From Pedobacter ureilyticus (GTDB lineage: Bacteria > Bacteroidota > Bacteroidia > Sphingobacteriales > Sphingobacteriaceae): a DNA stretch of 64,000 bases. This document shows, piece by piece, positions 1-8,066 of this stretch (its first letter is position 1; each line of letters starts with the position of its first letter). The DNA is taken from positions 1 through 64,000 of the forward strand of contig NZ_SSHJ01000003.1 in the NCBI RefSeq assembly GCF_005925345.1, given 5' to 3'. The notes beneath the pieces are model-generated. The model had not been told where the DNA came from and did not search any database. It saw only the letters and a list, made by a program, of their open reading frames with translations. Position numbers and translations under genes: made by a program.

Positions 1-76
1 TTCAATAAAACAACTTTAAATCACTACTTTTGTTAACGCTTCTATAGCATTTGATACGTTCGTTCGCCAGCAAATT

Positions 77-122
77 AGGTGGTCAGTTTGCCACGGAATC
101 ACATGGTCAGTTTCTCCGAAAT
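77..122. repeat. Tandem ~22-bp repeat resembling an IS21-family end
   Basis: Two adjacent imperfect copies share the core ggtcagttt followed by an 'accggaat'-like block (77-99 and 100-122). Multiple terminal repeats of this kind are typical of IS21-family ends in Bacteroidota, and the core matches my memory of such ends. No istA or istB reading frame is present here, so it is at most an end remnant, or the end of an element lying off the left edge. The assignment rests on pattern memory only. Confidence 0.4.
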
Positions 123-131
123 ATACATGAT

Positions 132-162
132 AGCGTTGAATATTAAATGTTCAACGCTTTTT
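132..162. terminator. Hairpin with T-tract, possible terminator
   Basis: A perfect 9-bp stem (agcgttgaa / ttcaacgct) with a 9-base loop is followed by four T. It would act as a Rho-independent terminator for rightward transcription entering from the left edge. The stem is AT-rich, so strength is uncertain. Confidence 0.4.
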
Positions 163-344
163 AGGTGTCCGAGGTGTTGCTCTCCTATGTTTTGTCGAGC
201 GTTAAAATCATGATATAATTAGCGATGGTTACTAATTATTTTAGAAGCTACCAAGTATCAGTTATCTATCCGATACATTTTAATGTACTCTAGTAGAGAT
301 AAAAGAACGCATAATTGCTGGAGTTTTGCTGGAAACTTAAGCTA
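163..344. other. Gene-free leader upstream of the recombinase module
   Basis: No convincing reading frame is seen here. The one structured item is an inverted repeat taattag / ctaatta at 216-222 and 232-238 (9-base spacer), which could be an operator or recombinase-binding site for the downstream module. No clear TTTG / TAnnTTTG promoter was found. Confidence 0.4.
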
Positions 345-551
345 ATGTTACCAAAATACAGAAATGAAAAGTTCTCGATTACACCGTTAAAAGCCCAAAA
401 GATATTGGCTCAGTATGGTACTGAAATTACTTTGGAGGATGCGGAAGTTATGTTGGAACTGTTGAGGAAAATTTGTAAATTGTCTGTCAGCGAGCTGCTT
501 AAGGCGGTTGATGCTTCCGAAAGTCAAGTCCCAGATAGGGGAAATGTTTAA
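345..551 (+). CDS. Small hypothetical protein preceding the serine recombinase
   Basis: A 68-residue acidic, mostly helical protein with no signal peptide or membrane segment. A TTG at 315 is in frame and would add ten residues, but ATG at 345 gives a more natural N-terminus (MLPKYRNEK). It ends 15 bases before the recombinase start and is very probably co-transcribed with it. Its second half (LEDAEVMLELLRKICKL) looks like a helix-turn or oligomerisation segment. I do not recognise the family. Its position suggests an accessory or regulatory protein for the recombinase, which is inference from location only. Confidence 0.6.
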   Translation: MLPKYRNEKFSITPLKAQKILAQYGTEITLEDAEVMLELLRKICKLSVSELLKAVDASESQVPDRGNV

Positions 552-566
552 TCTTTAATTATTATT

Positions 567-2174
567 ATGCAAGTTGCAGATTTGTATGTGCGAGTCAGTA
601 CTGACGAGCAAACAAAAGGGTATTCCCCAAGAAGTCAAGAAGCTGTGCTAAGACAGTTTTGTGAGCTAAGAAATATAACCGTGCGAAATGTCTTCTATGA
701 AGACTATACAGCCAAGCACTTTAACCGGCCCGAATGGAGAAAGATCATGGTCATTTTACGTAAACAGAAAGGTAAGAGTAATTTGTTGCTATTTACTAAA
801 TGGGATCGGTTTAGCAGAAACACATCAGACGCTTATCAAATGATCAATACCCTGAAAAGCTTAGGTGTGGAACCTCAGGCAGTCGAGCAGCCTTTGGATC
901 TTTCTGTTCCCGAAAATAAGATGATGTTAGCTATATATTTGACTGCTCCAGAAATAGAAAATGATAGGAGAGGACTTAATACTAGGGCTGGGATAAGACA
1001 GGCGAAAAAGGAAGGTCGATATATGGGAAAGGCTCCTCGTGGCTATCTCAATAAAACCTATGAGAATGGTAGAAGGTATATTGATATAAATGAACCTGAT
1101 GCCAGTATAATGAAATGGGTATTCGAAGAGTTGAGTGAAGGTATTTATTCATCAGAGTCTGTTATGAAGATGGCAAATGAAAGGGGATTAAACATAGATA
1201 AAAATACTTTCCTAATTACCATAAGAAACCCGGTATACTGTGGAAAGATTAGAGTGCCAGCCCATGCTGATGAACCAGCTCATTTGGTTCAAGGCCAACA
1301 TCAGGCATTAATCTCTGAAAGTCTGTTTTATAAAGTCCAAGATATTCTTGATGGTAGATCAAAACATTTGACAGGAGTACCCATTGCTACACCAAAAGAT
1401 TTGCCTTTGCGCAATTTTATCCAATGTAACAGGTGTACACGCATGCTTACGGGAAGTGCTTCGAAAGGCCGTAATACTTATCGCGTCTATTATCACTGCC
1501 GCTCGTCATGCGGTGTAAGATATAGAGCCGAAGACGTTAATGGTGCATTCATCGATGAACTCACTAAATTCGTGCCGAGGGTCGGATATGCTAAACTTTT
1601 CGTTGAGGGTATCAACGAGGCATACAATAATCAACATAGAGCTGTTAAGGAAGAGTGCGATTTGCTGGTTAATCAGATCAGTGAAGGTAATAGAAAGATT
1701 GATGTTGCTAGAGAACTTATGTTGTTGGGTGAACTGGAATCAAGTGAGTATCGTCGTATAAAAGAGGAGAATGGTTCGAAAATAGCACGTTTGGAGATGA
1801 AGCTGACGGAGATAAACGTACAGAAGTCGAACCATATTAATGTTAAAAAACTTGCTCAGGAGGCAGTAGACACACTTTTAGAGCTCGATAAGCTCTACGA
1901 TGTTGCATCAACTCCTGCAAAAAGATATCTAGTAGGGCTTTTGTTTCCTGAAAAAATGACCTATTCAGAAGGTACCTGTCGAACCGGTCGGCTCAACAAG
2001 GCCGCTGAGTTAATATATGTGGAAAACAAAGAGTTACGGGCAAAAAAAATGGGGCAAAAACCTTTTGAAAAGTCTTTGCCCCATAAAGGGTGGCTGATGG
2101 GGCTCGAACCCACGACCCTCGGCACCACAAACCAATACTCTAACCAACTGAGCTACAGCCACCGTGTTTTTTAA
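567..2174 (+). CDS. Large serine recombinase (site-specific integrase)
   Basis: Site-specific DNA recombinase of the large serine type, which integrates and excises mobile elements. The N-terminal resolvase domain (about 1-150) carries catalytic S11 in YVRVSTDEQ and the conserved TKWDRFSRN segment. A recombinase domain follows (about 165-265), then a zinc ribbon with C287, C290, C311 and C315, then a coiled coil (about 350-410) and a C-terminal segment. The last ~30 residues are an artefact of position: from about codon 495 the frame reads through a tRNA-His terminator and then the antisense strand of the tRNA itself (MGLEPTT... signature). The native protein probably ended near residue 495, before the element joined this site. 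Function is confident; the true C-terminus is not. Confidence 0.92.
   Translation: MQVADLYVRVSTDEQTKGYSPRSQEAVLRQFCELRNITVRNVFYEDYTAKHFNRPEWRKIMVILRKQKGKSNLLLFTKWDRFSRNTSDAYQMINTLKSLGVEPQAVEQPLDLSVPENKMMLAIYLTAPEIENDRRGLNTRAGIRQAKKEGRYMGKAPRGYLNKTYENGRRYIDINEPDASIMKWVFEELSEGIYSSESVMKMANERGLNIDKNTFLITIRNPVYCGKIRVPAHADEPAHLVQGQHQALISESLFYKVQDILDGRSKHLTGVPIATPKDLPLRNFIQCNRCTRMLTGSASKGRNTYRVYYHCRSSCGVRYRAEDVNGAFIDELTKFVPRVGYAKLFVEGINEAYNNQHRAVKEECDLLVNQISEGNRKIDVARELMLLGELESSEYRRIKEENGSKIARLEMKLTEINVQKSNHINVKKLAQEAVDTLLELDKLYDVASTPAKRYLVGLLFPEKMTYSEGTCRTGRLNKAAELIYVENKELRAKKMGQKPFEKSLPHKGWLMGLEPTTLGTTNQYSNQLSYSHRVF
2042..2082 (-). terminator. Rho-independent terminator of tRNA-His
   Basis: Read on the minus strand, stem GGGGCAAA / TTTGCCCC (2075-2082 with 2051-2058) encloses a smaller CTTTT/AAAAG pairing and is followed by ATTTTTTTT. 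It lies 6 bases past the tRNA 3' end and overlaps the recombinase reading frame on the opposite strand. Confidence 0.85.
2089..2163 (-). tRNA. tRNA-His (GTG anticodon)
   Basis: The minus strand folds as a full cloverleaf: an 8-bp acceptor stem GGTGGCTG / CAGCCACC, D arm, anticodon loop TTGTGGT with anticodon GTG, and a T arm containing TTCGAGC. The eighth acceptor pair (G-1 with C73) is the tRNA-His identity element, which independently confirms the anticodon reading. CCA is not encoded. The coordinates include G-1. The antisense strand is translated in silico by the recombinase frame. Confidence 0.95.
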
Positions 2175-2179
2175 CGTCA

Positions 2180-2210
2180 CAAAAGTACAACTTTATCTTT
2201 TTAAATCAAA
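2180..2210 (-). promoter_or_regulatory. Promoter of tRNA-His
   Basis: On the minus strand TTTG (2207-2210) and TACTTTTG (2180-2187) are separated by exactly 19 bases, a perfect match to the Bacteroidota housekeeping consensus TTTG-N19-TAnnTTTG. The predicted start is near 2176, about a dozen bases before the tRNA 5' end. Confidence 0.88.
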
Positions 2211-2470
2211 TATTTTTCAACTTGCTACAATAAAAAATATGCAATTCGTTATTTTTCAAATATTTAATTTTTACAAAATTATTCGCTAAAGCTCATTCTA
2301 GTAATGATAAGCCATTATATGCTTGTTTTGCCCCTGTTGCAGTTCCACAAAAACCTCAAATACGTATGGGTACACACATTAAGTTAAACAGAAAATTTTA
2401 CCTGAGGCAGCGTAGCGTTAGCGGGTGCTCGGCAAATAAAATGACGTAAAGAGAAAAAACATCGCTTTTA
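2211..2470. other. Intergenic stretch without recognisable gene
   Basis: This lies between the tRNA-His promoter and the operator of the ankyrin/flavoreductase operon. I see no credible reading frame, RNA gene or strong hairpin. A GC-richer patch around 2400-2440 stands out from the AT-rich surroundings and may be an old repeat remnant. Confidence 0.4.
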
Positions 2471-2502
2471 TTATGTAGACTTAGTCTAAATAAGTAGTTT
2501 TG
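2471..2502 (+). promoter_or_regulatory. 23-bp palindromic operator and -7 promoter element
   Basis: 2471-2493 is an inverted repeat with centre TAGAC-TTA-GTCTA and matching TTAT / ATAA flanks; only one base pair breaks the symmetry. It is followed at once by TAGTTTTG (2495-2502), a perfect TAnnTTTG element. The palindrome fills the space where the -33 element would lie, so a bound repressor would block RNA polymerase. The operon content suggests an iron-responsive regulator of the Fur or DtxR type. The regulator's identity is inference. Confidence 0.7.
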
Positions 2503-2531
2503 TAGCACACTCCTTAACGTATATTATTGAA

Positions 2532-4034
2532 ATGAAGAAAGTACTACTTGTAGCCTCCTTATGTTTTGCATTAGCTGCAAAGGCACAAAATAAAAACACA
2601 TTATTACAATCAGATTTTTGGAAACAAAGCCCAAGTGTGGAAGTGGTGAAGGCAGAAATAGCAAAAGGAAATGATCCTGCGCAATTAGATGCAAGAGCTT
2701 TTGATGCGGCAACATTTGCCATTAATAACAACGCACCAACTGAAACCATTAAATTTTTGGTAGAGCAACCTGGAAATGGCGTAAGCAAAGTTACACACGA
2801 TAGCCGTATTTACTTGCATTGGGCAGCATTAAGAGGTAATGCAGAGCTGGTTCAGTACCTCATTTCAAAAGGCGCAGATATGCAAGTTCAAGACAGCCAC
2901 GGAAGCGAGCCTATTGTTTTTGCGGTATCAGGCGGACAAAAAAATGTTGCCGTATATGATGCTTTTGTAAAAGGTGGTATAGATATTAAAAAGAAGTATA
3001 AAAATGGTGCAAACTTGTTGTTGTTGGGCATAGCAAATGATACCGACTTAACCATTGCCAATTACCTTGTTGCTAAAGGGCTTTCCTTGAAAGATGTGGA
3101 TAGCGATGGCAACACCGCATTTGATTATGCCGCTAAGAGTGCTAATGTTGCAGTTTTGAAAAACCTAATTAGTAAAGGTATACAACCTACTAATGCAGCT
3201 TTAATCTTCATGTCGCAGGGCGGACGCGGAAGTGCAGCATCTTTAGCAGCTTATCAATATCTGGTAGAAGATCTTAAACTCGACCCAAAATTTGCCAACA
3301 AAAGTGGTAATGTACTACATAGCATTGTGCGTAAGCCAAATCAAGAAGAAATCATCAAATATTTTTTAGAAAAAGGGGTAGATGTGAACCAAGCTGACGC
3401 TGATGGTGTAACTCCTTTAATGAATGCTGCCTCGGGGAGAAACTTGGCGTTAGTACAGCTGTTGTCTACTAAAGTTAAAAATATTGATGCGGTAAACGAA
3501 CGTGGAGAAACAGCTTTGATGCTGGCTATAGCAACCGGCTCGCCAGAAATAGTTTCTTTTTTATTAGATAAAGGTGCAAATGTAAAAGTCGAAGATCAGG
3601 ATGGGCATAATTTGGCCTACCACTTGGTGCAAAATTACCGACCAATGGGTGGCCCCGGCGGTGCGAGAGTTCAATCAGGAAAAGATGAATTTATAGAAAA
3701 ATTAAATATCTTAAAGGCAAAGGGCTTAAACGTTGAGGCTCCTCAAAAAGATGGCAGTACCTTATATCATGCTGCCCTAACCAAAGGCGATTTAGCTTTA
3801 TTGCAAAAATTGAGTGCACTAAAAATCAACGTCAACGCTAAAAATAAAGAGGGTTTAACGGCGCTACATAGGGCTGCTTTAATTTCAAAAGATGATGAAA
3901 TTTTGAAGTATTTACTTAGTTTAGGTGCCGATAAAACAATGAAAACAGATTTCGATGAAACTGCCTATGATTTAGCTGCCGAAAACGAATTTTTGTCGAA
4001 AAAGAATATATCAGTAAACTTCCTTAAAAACTAA
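2532..4034 (+). CDS. Exported ankyrin-repeat protein
   Basis: A 500-residue protein with an N-terminal signal peptide (MKKVLLVASLCFALAAKA, cleavage before Q), so periplasmic or surface-located. The rest is a run of about ten ankyrin-type repeats, for example LHWAALRGNAELVQYLISKGAD near residue 95 and ALMLAIATGSPEIVSFLLDKGA near 330, with the last at about 455-490. Ankyrin repeats bind proteins; no enzyme domain is visible. It is the first gene of a four-gene operon behind the palindromic operator and stops one base before the DUF2271 gene. A scaffold or partner for the co-encoded membrane flavoreductase is the likely role, which is inference. Confidence 0.85.
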   Translation: MKKVLLVASLCFALAAKAQNKNTLLQSDFWKQSPSVEVVKAEIAKGNDPAQLDARAFDAATFAINNNAPTETIKFLVEQPGNGVSKVTHDSRIYLHWAALRGNAELVQYLISKGADMQVQDSHGSEPIVFAVSGGQKNVAVYDAFVKGGIDIKKKYKNGANLLLLGIANDTDLTIANYLVAKGLSLKDVDSDGNTAFDYAAKSANVAVLKNLISKGIQPTNAALIFMSQGGRGSAASLAAYQYLVEDLKLDPKFANKSGNVLHSIVRKPNQEEIIKYFLEKGVDVNQADADGVTPLMNAASGRNLALVQLLSTKVKNIDAVNERGETALMLAIATGSPEIVSFLLDKGANVKVEDQDGHNLAYHLVQNYRPMGGPGGARVQSGKDEFIEKLNILKAKGLNVEAPQKDGSTLYHAALTKGDLALLQKLSALKINVNAKNKEGLTALHRAALISKDDEILKYLLSLGADKTMKTDFDETAYDLAAENEFLSKKNISVNFLKN

Positions 4035-4035
4035 A

Positions 4036-4518
4036 ATGAAATCTTTCCTTAAAATATTTGCCTTAGGCTTACTAATTTGTGTGTCGTTACCCGCTTTTGC
4101 CCAAACATCTAAATATAAGTGTATGCTGCAAATGAATGCATATACTGGCGAAGAAGCATATATTGTGGTGTCTTTACTGAACCCTAAAGGCGAATACGAA
4201 AAGACACTTTACCTGATGGGTAAAGATAAAAAATGGTACAACGGGTTTAAAGAGTGGTTTAAAATCTTTGGTAAAACCCAAAAATTGGATGCTAAAACCG
4301 GCGCCTCAATTGGTGGTGGTGATAGAACAATGATCAACTTAGATATTGATGATGCTGTGGTAAACAAAGGATACAAACTGCGTTTCGAATCGTCGGTAGA
4401 AGATCAAAAATATTACCTAGCTGATGTAGAAATTCCTTTAACAACTGGTGCACTTGCTGGAAAAACCGATGGCAAAGGATACATCAAATACATTAGATTT
4501 AGCAAAGTACAACCATAA
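4036..4518 (+). CDS. DUF2271-family periplasmic protein
   Basis: A 160-residue protein with a clean signal peptide (about residues 1-22, ending LPAFA|Q). The mature part, with KYKCMLQMNAYTGEEAYIVVSL and a WYNGFKEWFK segment, matches my recollection of DUF2271, a family found beside PepSY-type flavoreductases and ApbE in iron-responsive loci. Its biochemical role is unknown. It sits one base after the ankyrin gene and 8 bases before the flavoreductase gene, so all are likely translated from one message. Confidence 0.75.
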   Translation: MKSFLKIFALGLLICVSLPAFAQTSKYKCMLQMNAYTGEEAYIVVSLLNPKGEYEKTLYLMGKDKKWYNGFKEWFKIFGKTQKLDAKTGASIGGGDRTMINLDIDDAVVNKGYKLRFESSVEDQKYYLADVEIPLTTGALAGKTDGKGYIKYIRFSKVQP

Positions 4519-4526
4519 ACTAGCAA

Positions 4527-6722
4527 ATGACTCTATCCATTTGGCGTTATGCTCATTTGGCACTGGCATTAATTTCATCGCTTTTTCTAGTTATGGCATC
4601 GGTTACTGGTGCCATACTTGCTATAGATGCCGTGCAAGAGAAAATGCCTCCTTATCGTGTAGCTAATTTTGATCAGCTTACACTTGCCCAAACTGTTCCT
4701 GTTTTAAAAGAAAAATTTTCGGAGATCAGTGAAGTAGATGTAGATCACAATGGGTTTGTTCGCTTACAGGGCTTTGATAATGACGGCAACGAGGTGGATG
4801 CCTATATTAACCCAACTACGGGAAAAATATTAGGCAAACCGGTAGAAAAAAGCGCTTTTGTACAATGGAATATCGCTTTACATCGGTCTTTGTTTTTAAA
4901 GGAAACCGGCCGACTAATTATCGGGGTAATTTCGTTTCTGCTCTTGCTGATAGCTATTTCTGGTTTTGCTTTGGTTATTCAGCGTCAACGTGGAATGAGA
5001 GGCTTTTTTGCCAAGGTAATTAAAGAGTATTTTGCCCAATATTATCACGTAAATACAGGCAGATTGATATTGATACCAGTAATGGTTATTGCCTTGACAG
5101 GTACTTATCTTTCTATGGCTAGGTTTCAGCTTTTTCCAATACAACAAGTCGAACATCGGGAGGTTGTAGTTGCTGAGGAAGCGCCTGAGCAGCAGAAGAT
5201 TGCTGATTTTAAGTTGTTTAAAAACACCAAACTTGCTGATGTTAAAAAGCTAGCTTTCCCTTTTGCAGCAGATCCCGAGGAATTCTATAGTCTTAGACTT
5301 ACAGATCGGGAATTGATGGTAGATCAGTTTACCGGAGAGATATGGAGTGAAGTAAAATACCCGAGCACCTTGTTGCTAGAGAACCTGAGTTTAGATTTGC
5401 ATACCGGGCGAACGAGTATCATTTGGGCTATTATTTTAGGTATTGCTTGTATAAATATCCTGTTTTTTATTTATTCTGGTTTTGCCATTACACTCAGGAG
5501 ACGGGCTACTAAAATCAAGAATAGGCACAAAACTACAGATGCCGAATACATTTTATTAGTGGGTACAGAAAATGGCAGTACCTTACGTTTTGCCAATGCC
5601 ATACACGAGCAATTGAACGCTCAGGGAAAGGTTTCTTACTTAACTCAGCTTAACCAATACCAGGTTTTTCCAAAGGCGAAACAACTGATCGTTTTCACAT
5701 CTACGTACGGCTTGGGAGATCCGCCGGCTAACGGTAGTAAATTTTTACAACTCATTGATAAGCATCCGCAAAAACATCAAATTCATTTCTCTGTAGTTGG
5801 TTTTGGGTCGCATGCCTATCCAGATTTTTGCGAGTTTGCCAAGCAAGTAGACCAAAAGTTAAGGGCGCAAAGTTGGGCCACGGCTTTAACAACATTACAC
5901 ACAGTGGATGATAAATCTGCTTCTGATTTTGTTGCCTGGGTAAAAGTTTGGAGTGAAAAATTAGGAATTGAACTGGCCACCACACCAGCTTTGTATGCCA
6001 AAAAGCCAAAAGGTTTGCAAAAAATGATGGTACTAGATAGAACAGAGGTTAATGTAGAAGAACAGACATTTATGCTCACTATCCGAACACCAGCTAGAGC
6101 AAAGTTCACTTCGGGAGATTTACTGGCCATTTATCCGGCAAACGACAACCGAGAACGCCTGTACTCTGTTGCCAAATGCAACGGAAATGTACAATTGGTA
6201 GTTAAACTGCATGAGCAAGGGTTGGGCTCTGAATACCTTAATAAACTTCAAGTTGGCGAAGTTTTTAGGGCTCGCATGGTAGCTAATAACTCGTTTCACA
6301 AGCCAAAAAACAAGGCTGTAGCAATGATTGGCAATGGAACTGGTATTGCGCCGTTTTTAGGGATGCTCTCTCAAAGCGCTAAAAATTCTAACAATCGTTT
6401 GTACATTGGCTTTCGCAGAGAAACTGAAATCATTAAAAAGCATAAAGAGTTTTTAGCGCAACATGTGCAAAATCATAAGTTAAGAAGTTATCAAATTGCT
6501 TTCTCACGAGAACAAAACCATTGTTATGTAATGGATTTGATTAGGAACGATGCACCGCATTTGGCTGAATTGCTAAAAGATGGAGGCGTAGTAATGATTT
6601 GCGGCTCTTTATTAATGCAGCAAGATGTAGAAAAAGTACTAGACGAGATTTGTTTGGAAATAAATGGTAACGCACTCTCGTTTTACAAAGAAAAAGGCCA
6701 GTTGCTAACGGATTGTTATTGA
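4527..6722 (+). CDS. PepSY membrane / flavodoxin / FAD-NAD(P) reductase fusion
   Basis: A 731-residue inner-membrane flavoreductase. Residues 1-340 form a PepSY-associated TM region (helices near 10-30, 128-150, 178-200 and 300-322). Residues 350-480 are a flavodoxin-like FMN domain (LLVGTENGSTLRFA, then TSTYGLGDPP). Residues 500-731 are a ferredoxin/sulfite-reductase-type FAD and NAD(P)H domain (RLYSVAKC, IGNGTGIAPFLGML, VVMICGSLLMQQDVEKVL). The layout combines a PiuB-like membrane part with a CysJ-like electron donor, suited to passing cytosolic NAD(P)H electrons to the periplasm, for example for ferric-siderophore reduction. The stop overlaps the next start (ATGA). Domain assignment is firm; the substrate is inferred. 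Confidence 0.88.
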   Translation: MTLSIWRYAHLALALISSLFLVMASVTGAILAIDAVQEKMPPYRVANFDQLTLAQTVPVLKEKFSEISEVDVDHNGFVRLQGFDNDGNEVDAYINPTTGKILGKPVEKSAFVQWNIALHRSLFLKETGRLIIGVISFLLLLIAISGFALVIQRQRGMRGFFAKVIKEYFAQYYHVNTGRLILIPVMVIALTGTYLSMARFQLFPIQQVEHREVVVAEEAPEQQKIADFKLFKNTKLADVKKLAFPFAADPEEFYSLRLTDRELMVDQFTGEIWSEVKYPSTLLLENLSLDLHTGRTSIIWAIILGIACINILFFIYSGFAITLRRRATKIKNRHKTTDAEYILLVGTENGSTLRFANAIHEQLNAQGKVSYLTQLNQYQVFPKAKQLIVFTSTYGLGDPPANGSKFLQLIDKHPQKHQIHFSVVGFGSHAYPDFCEFAKQVDQKLRAQSWATALTTLHTVDDKSASDFVAWVKVWSEKLGIELATTPALYAKKPKGLQKMMVLDRTEVNVEEQTFMLTIRTPARAKFTSGDLLAIYPANDNRERLYSVAKCNGNVQLVVKLHEQGLGSEYLNKLQVGEVFRARMVANNSFHKPKNKAVAMIGNGTGIAPFLGMLSQSAKNSNNRLYIGFRRETEIIKKHKEFLAQHVQNHKLRSYQIAFSREQNHCYVMDLIRNDAPHLAELLKDGGVVMICGSLLMQQDVEKVLDEICLEINGNALSFYKEKGQLLTDCY

Positions 6723-7810
6723 TGAAATCGAAGATTTCCGAAATATATAGCGTTGTAAGATTGCTTCGTAAACTCGCAATGACGTTTCTAAGTGCGTCAT
6801 TGCGAGAAGGAACGACGAAGCAATCTCTTTCGTTTATTCTTTTTATTGCATTTTCCTTCCAATCATTTGCTCAAGTACAGCGTCAACGTCCAGTTACCCT
6901 AATGGGCAGCCGTTTTGATATTACCATTGTAGCAACAGACTCACTTAAAGCCGAGAAACATATTGATGAAGTAATAGCCGAAATGAGCCGAATAGAAGAG
7001 CTAATTTCAGATTGGAAAGTAAATTCTCAAATCTCCGAAGTTAATCGCAATGCAGGAGTAAAACCCGTAAAAGTAGATAGGGAGGTGTTTGAGCTTACCC
7101 AACGCTCACTTTATTTTTCTGAGCTTAGCGAAGGCGCATTCGATATCGGCTATGCAGCGATGGATAAAATTTGGAAATTCGATGGATCAATGGTGAAAAT
7201 GCCTACTTCCGAAGAAATTAAAAGATCTGTGGCAAAGGTAGGTTATCAAAATATCATACTAGACAGTTTGAATTCTACAATTTTCCTCAAATTATCGGGT
7301 ATGAAAATAGGTTTCGGTGCAACCGGCAAAGGTTACGCGGCAGATAAAGGACGAGATTTAATGGAAGCCAAAGGGGTTAAAGCTGGTATTGTAAATGCCT
7401 CTGGAGATATGACTACCTGGGGCAAGTCTGTAAGAGGCAAAGCTTGGAATGTGGGTGTTACCAATCCTTTTGATGAGGAAAAGTACCTTGCCGTAATTTC
7501 CTTAAACAGAGATGCGGTTACTACATCTGGCAGTTACGAGAAATATGTAGAATTTGATGGCAAGCGATATGCCCATATCATTAATCCCGTTACCGGGTAT
7601 CCTGCCACTGGTTTGATTAGCGTCACTGTTGTAGGTCCCAGTGCCGAAACGGCCAATGGTTTAAGCACTTCCATCATGGTTTTGGGTAGCACAAAGGGAT
7701 TGGAGCTACTGCTAAAATTTCCTGCTTACAGCTGTGTAATGGTAACTGATGATGGAGAAGTTGTTAAATCAGCGAACTTTAAGGGTAAACTAAAGAGAAA
7801 ACTGAAGTAA
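6722..7810 (+). CDS. apbE: FAD:protein FMN transferase (ApbE family)
   Basis: Transfers FMN from FAD onto Thr or Ser of periplasmic flavoproteins. Family hallmarks are visible: an alanine/glycine-rich GFGATGKGYAADKG segment, the ASGDMTTWG loop, and TSGSYEKY...AHIINPVTGYPATG with the metal-binding region. The ATG at 6722 overlaps the upstream TGA, so translational coupling is likely. The N-terminus is odd: a REP hairpin (6758-6826) lies in frame inside the leader, giving about 35 residues before the hydrophobic core SFILFIAFSFQSFAQ. ATG at 6779 within the repeat is an alternative start that leaves a shorter n-region. Mature enzyme length is normal. Its partner is likely a flavinylated periplasmic protein of the same pathway. 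Confidence 0.92.
   Translation: MKSKISEIYSVVRLLRKLAMTFLSASLREGTTKQSLSFILFIAFSFQSFAQVQRQRPVTLMGSRFDITIVATDSLKAEKHIDEVIAEMSRIEELISDWKVNSQISEVNRNAGVKPVKVDREVFELTQRSLYFSELSEGAFDIGYAAMDKIWKFDGSMVKMPTSEEIKRSVAKVGYQNIILDSLNSTIFLKLSGMKIGFGATGKGYAADKGRDLMEAKGVKAGIVNASGDMTTWGKSVRGKAWNVGVTNPFDEEKYLAVISLNRDAVTTSGSYEKYVEFDGKRYAHIINPVTGYPATGLISVTVVGPSAETANGLSTSIMVLGSTKGLELLLKFPAYSCVMVTDDGEVVKSANFKGKLKRKLK
6758..6826. repeat. REP-type hairpin inside the apbE leader
   Basis: Two 12-bp perfect stems are stacked: agattgcttcgt with acgaagcaatct outside, ctcgcaatgacg with cgtcattgcgag inside, with a short asymmetric internal loop and a 10-base terminal loop. The pattern cgtcattgcgag...gaagcaatct is a very common dispersed repeat in Bacteroidota genomes. 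Here it is transcribed and translated as part of the apbE signal region, and its length keeps the frame open. Confidence 0.85.
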
Positions 7811-7811
7811 A

Positions 7812-8018
7812 TTAAAGCTGATGTTCGTCTATCAATTCGCCTATTTGTTTAGCGTAATCTGTAGATAACTCTTCTGAAGTCCAGCTGGTGTGGCCATTTT
7901 CTGAAACAGGAAAGATAGCGCCTAATTTTTCACTGCCTTCAAAAACATCATAAGCATCATCTAAGCGAGGTTGTATAATTAGTGTTTGTCCAACTAAGTT
8001 AATTTCAAAAGGTTCCAT
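7812..8018 (-). CDS. Small conserved hypothetical protein
   Basis: A 68-residue acidic soluble protein (MEPFEINLVGQTLIIQP...) with no signal peptide or membrane segment. It is convergent with apbE with one base between the stop codons. Its beta-strand-rich start followed by SEELSTDYAKQIGELI is the kind of short protein often conserved in Bacteroidota, but I cannot name a family. It is 48 bases from the LysE-type gene on the same strand and may be co-transcribed with it. Confidence 0.65.
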   Translation of the reverse strand: MEPFEINLVGQTLIIQPRLDDAYDVFEGSEKLGAIFPVSENGHTSWTSEELSTDYAKQIGELIDEHQL

Positions 8019-8066
8019 AACGTATTTTATTTGTTAAATAAACAACACTACAACATAGAACTTGTT

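Noticed and set aside
216..238. taattag / ctaatta inverted repeat as attachment core
   Set aside because: There is no second copy near the tRNA-His end, so it cannot be called an attachment site.
315..344. TTG start extending the small ORF upstream of the recombinase
   Set aside because: The added ten residues look random and an ATG at 345 starts a well-behaved protein.
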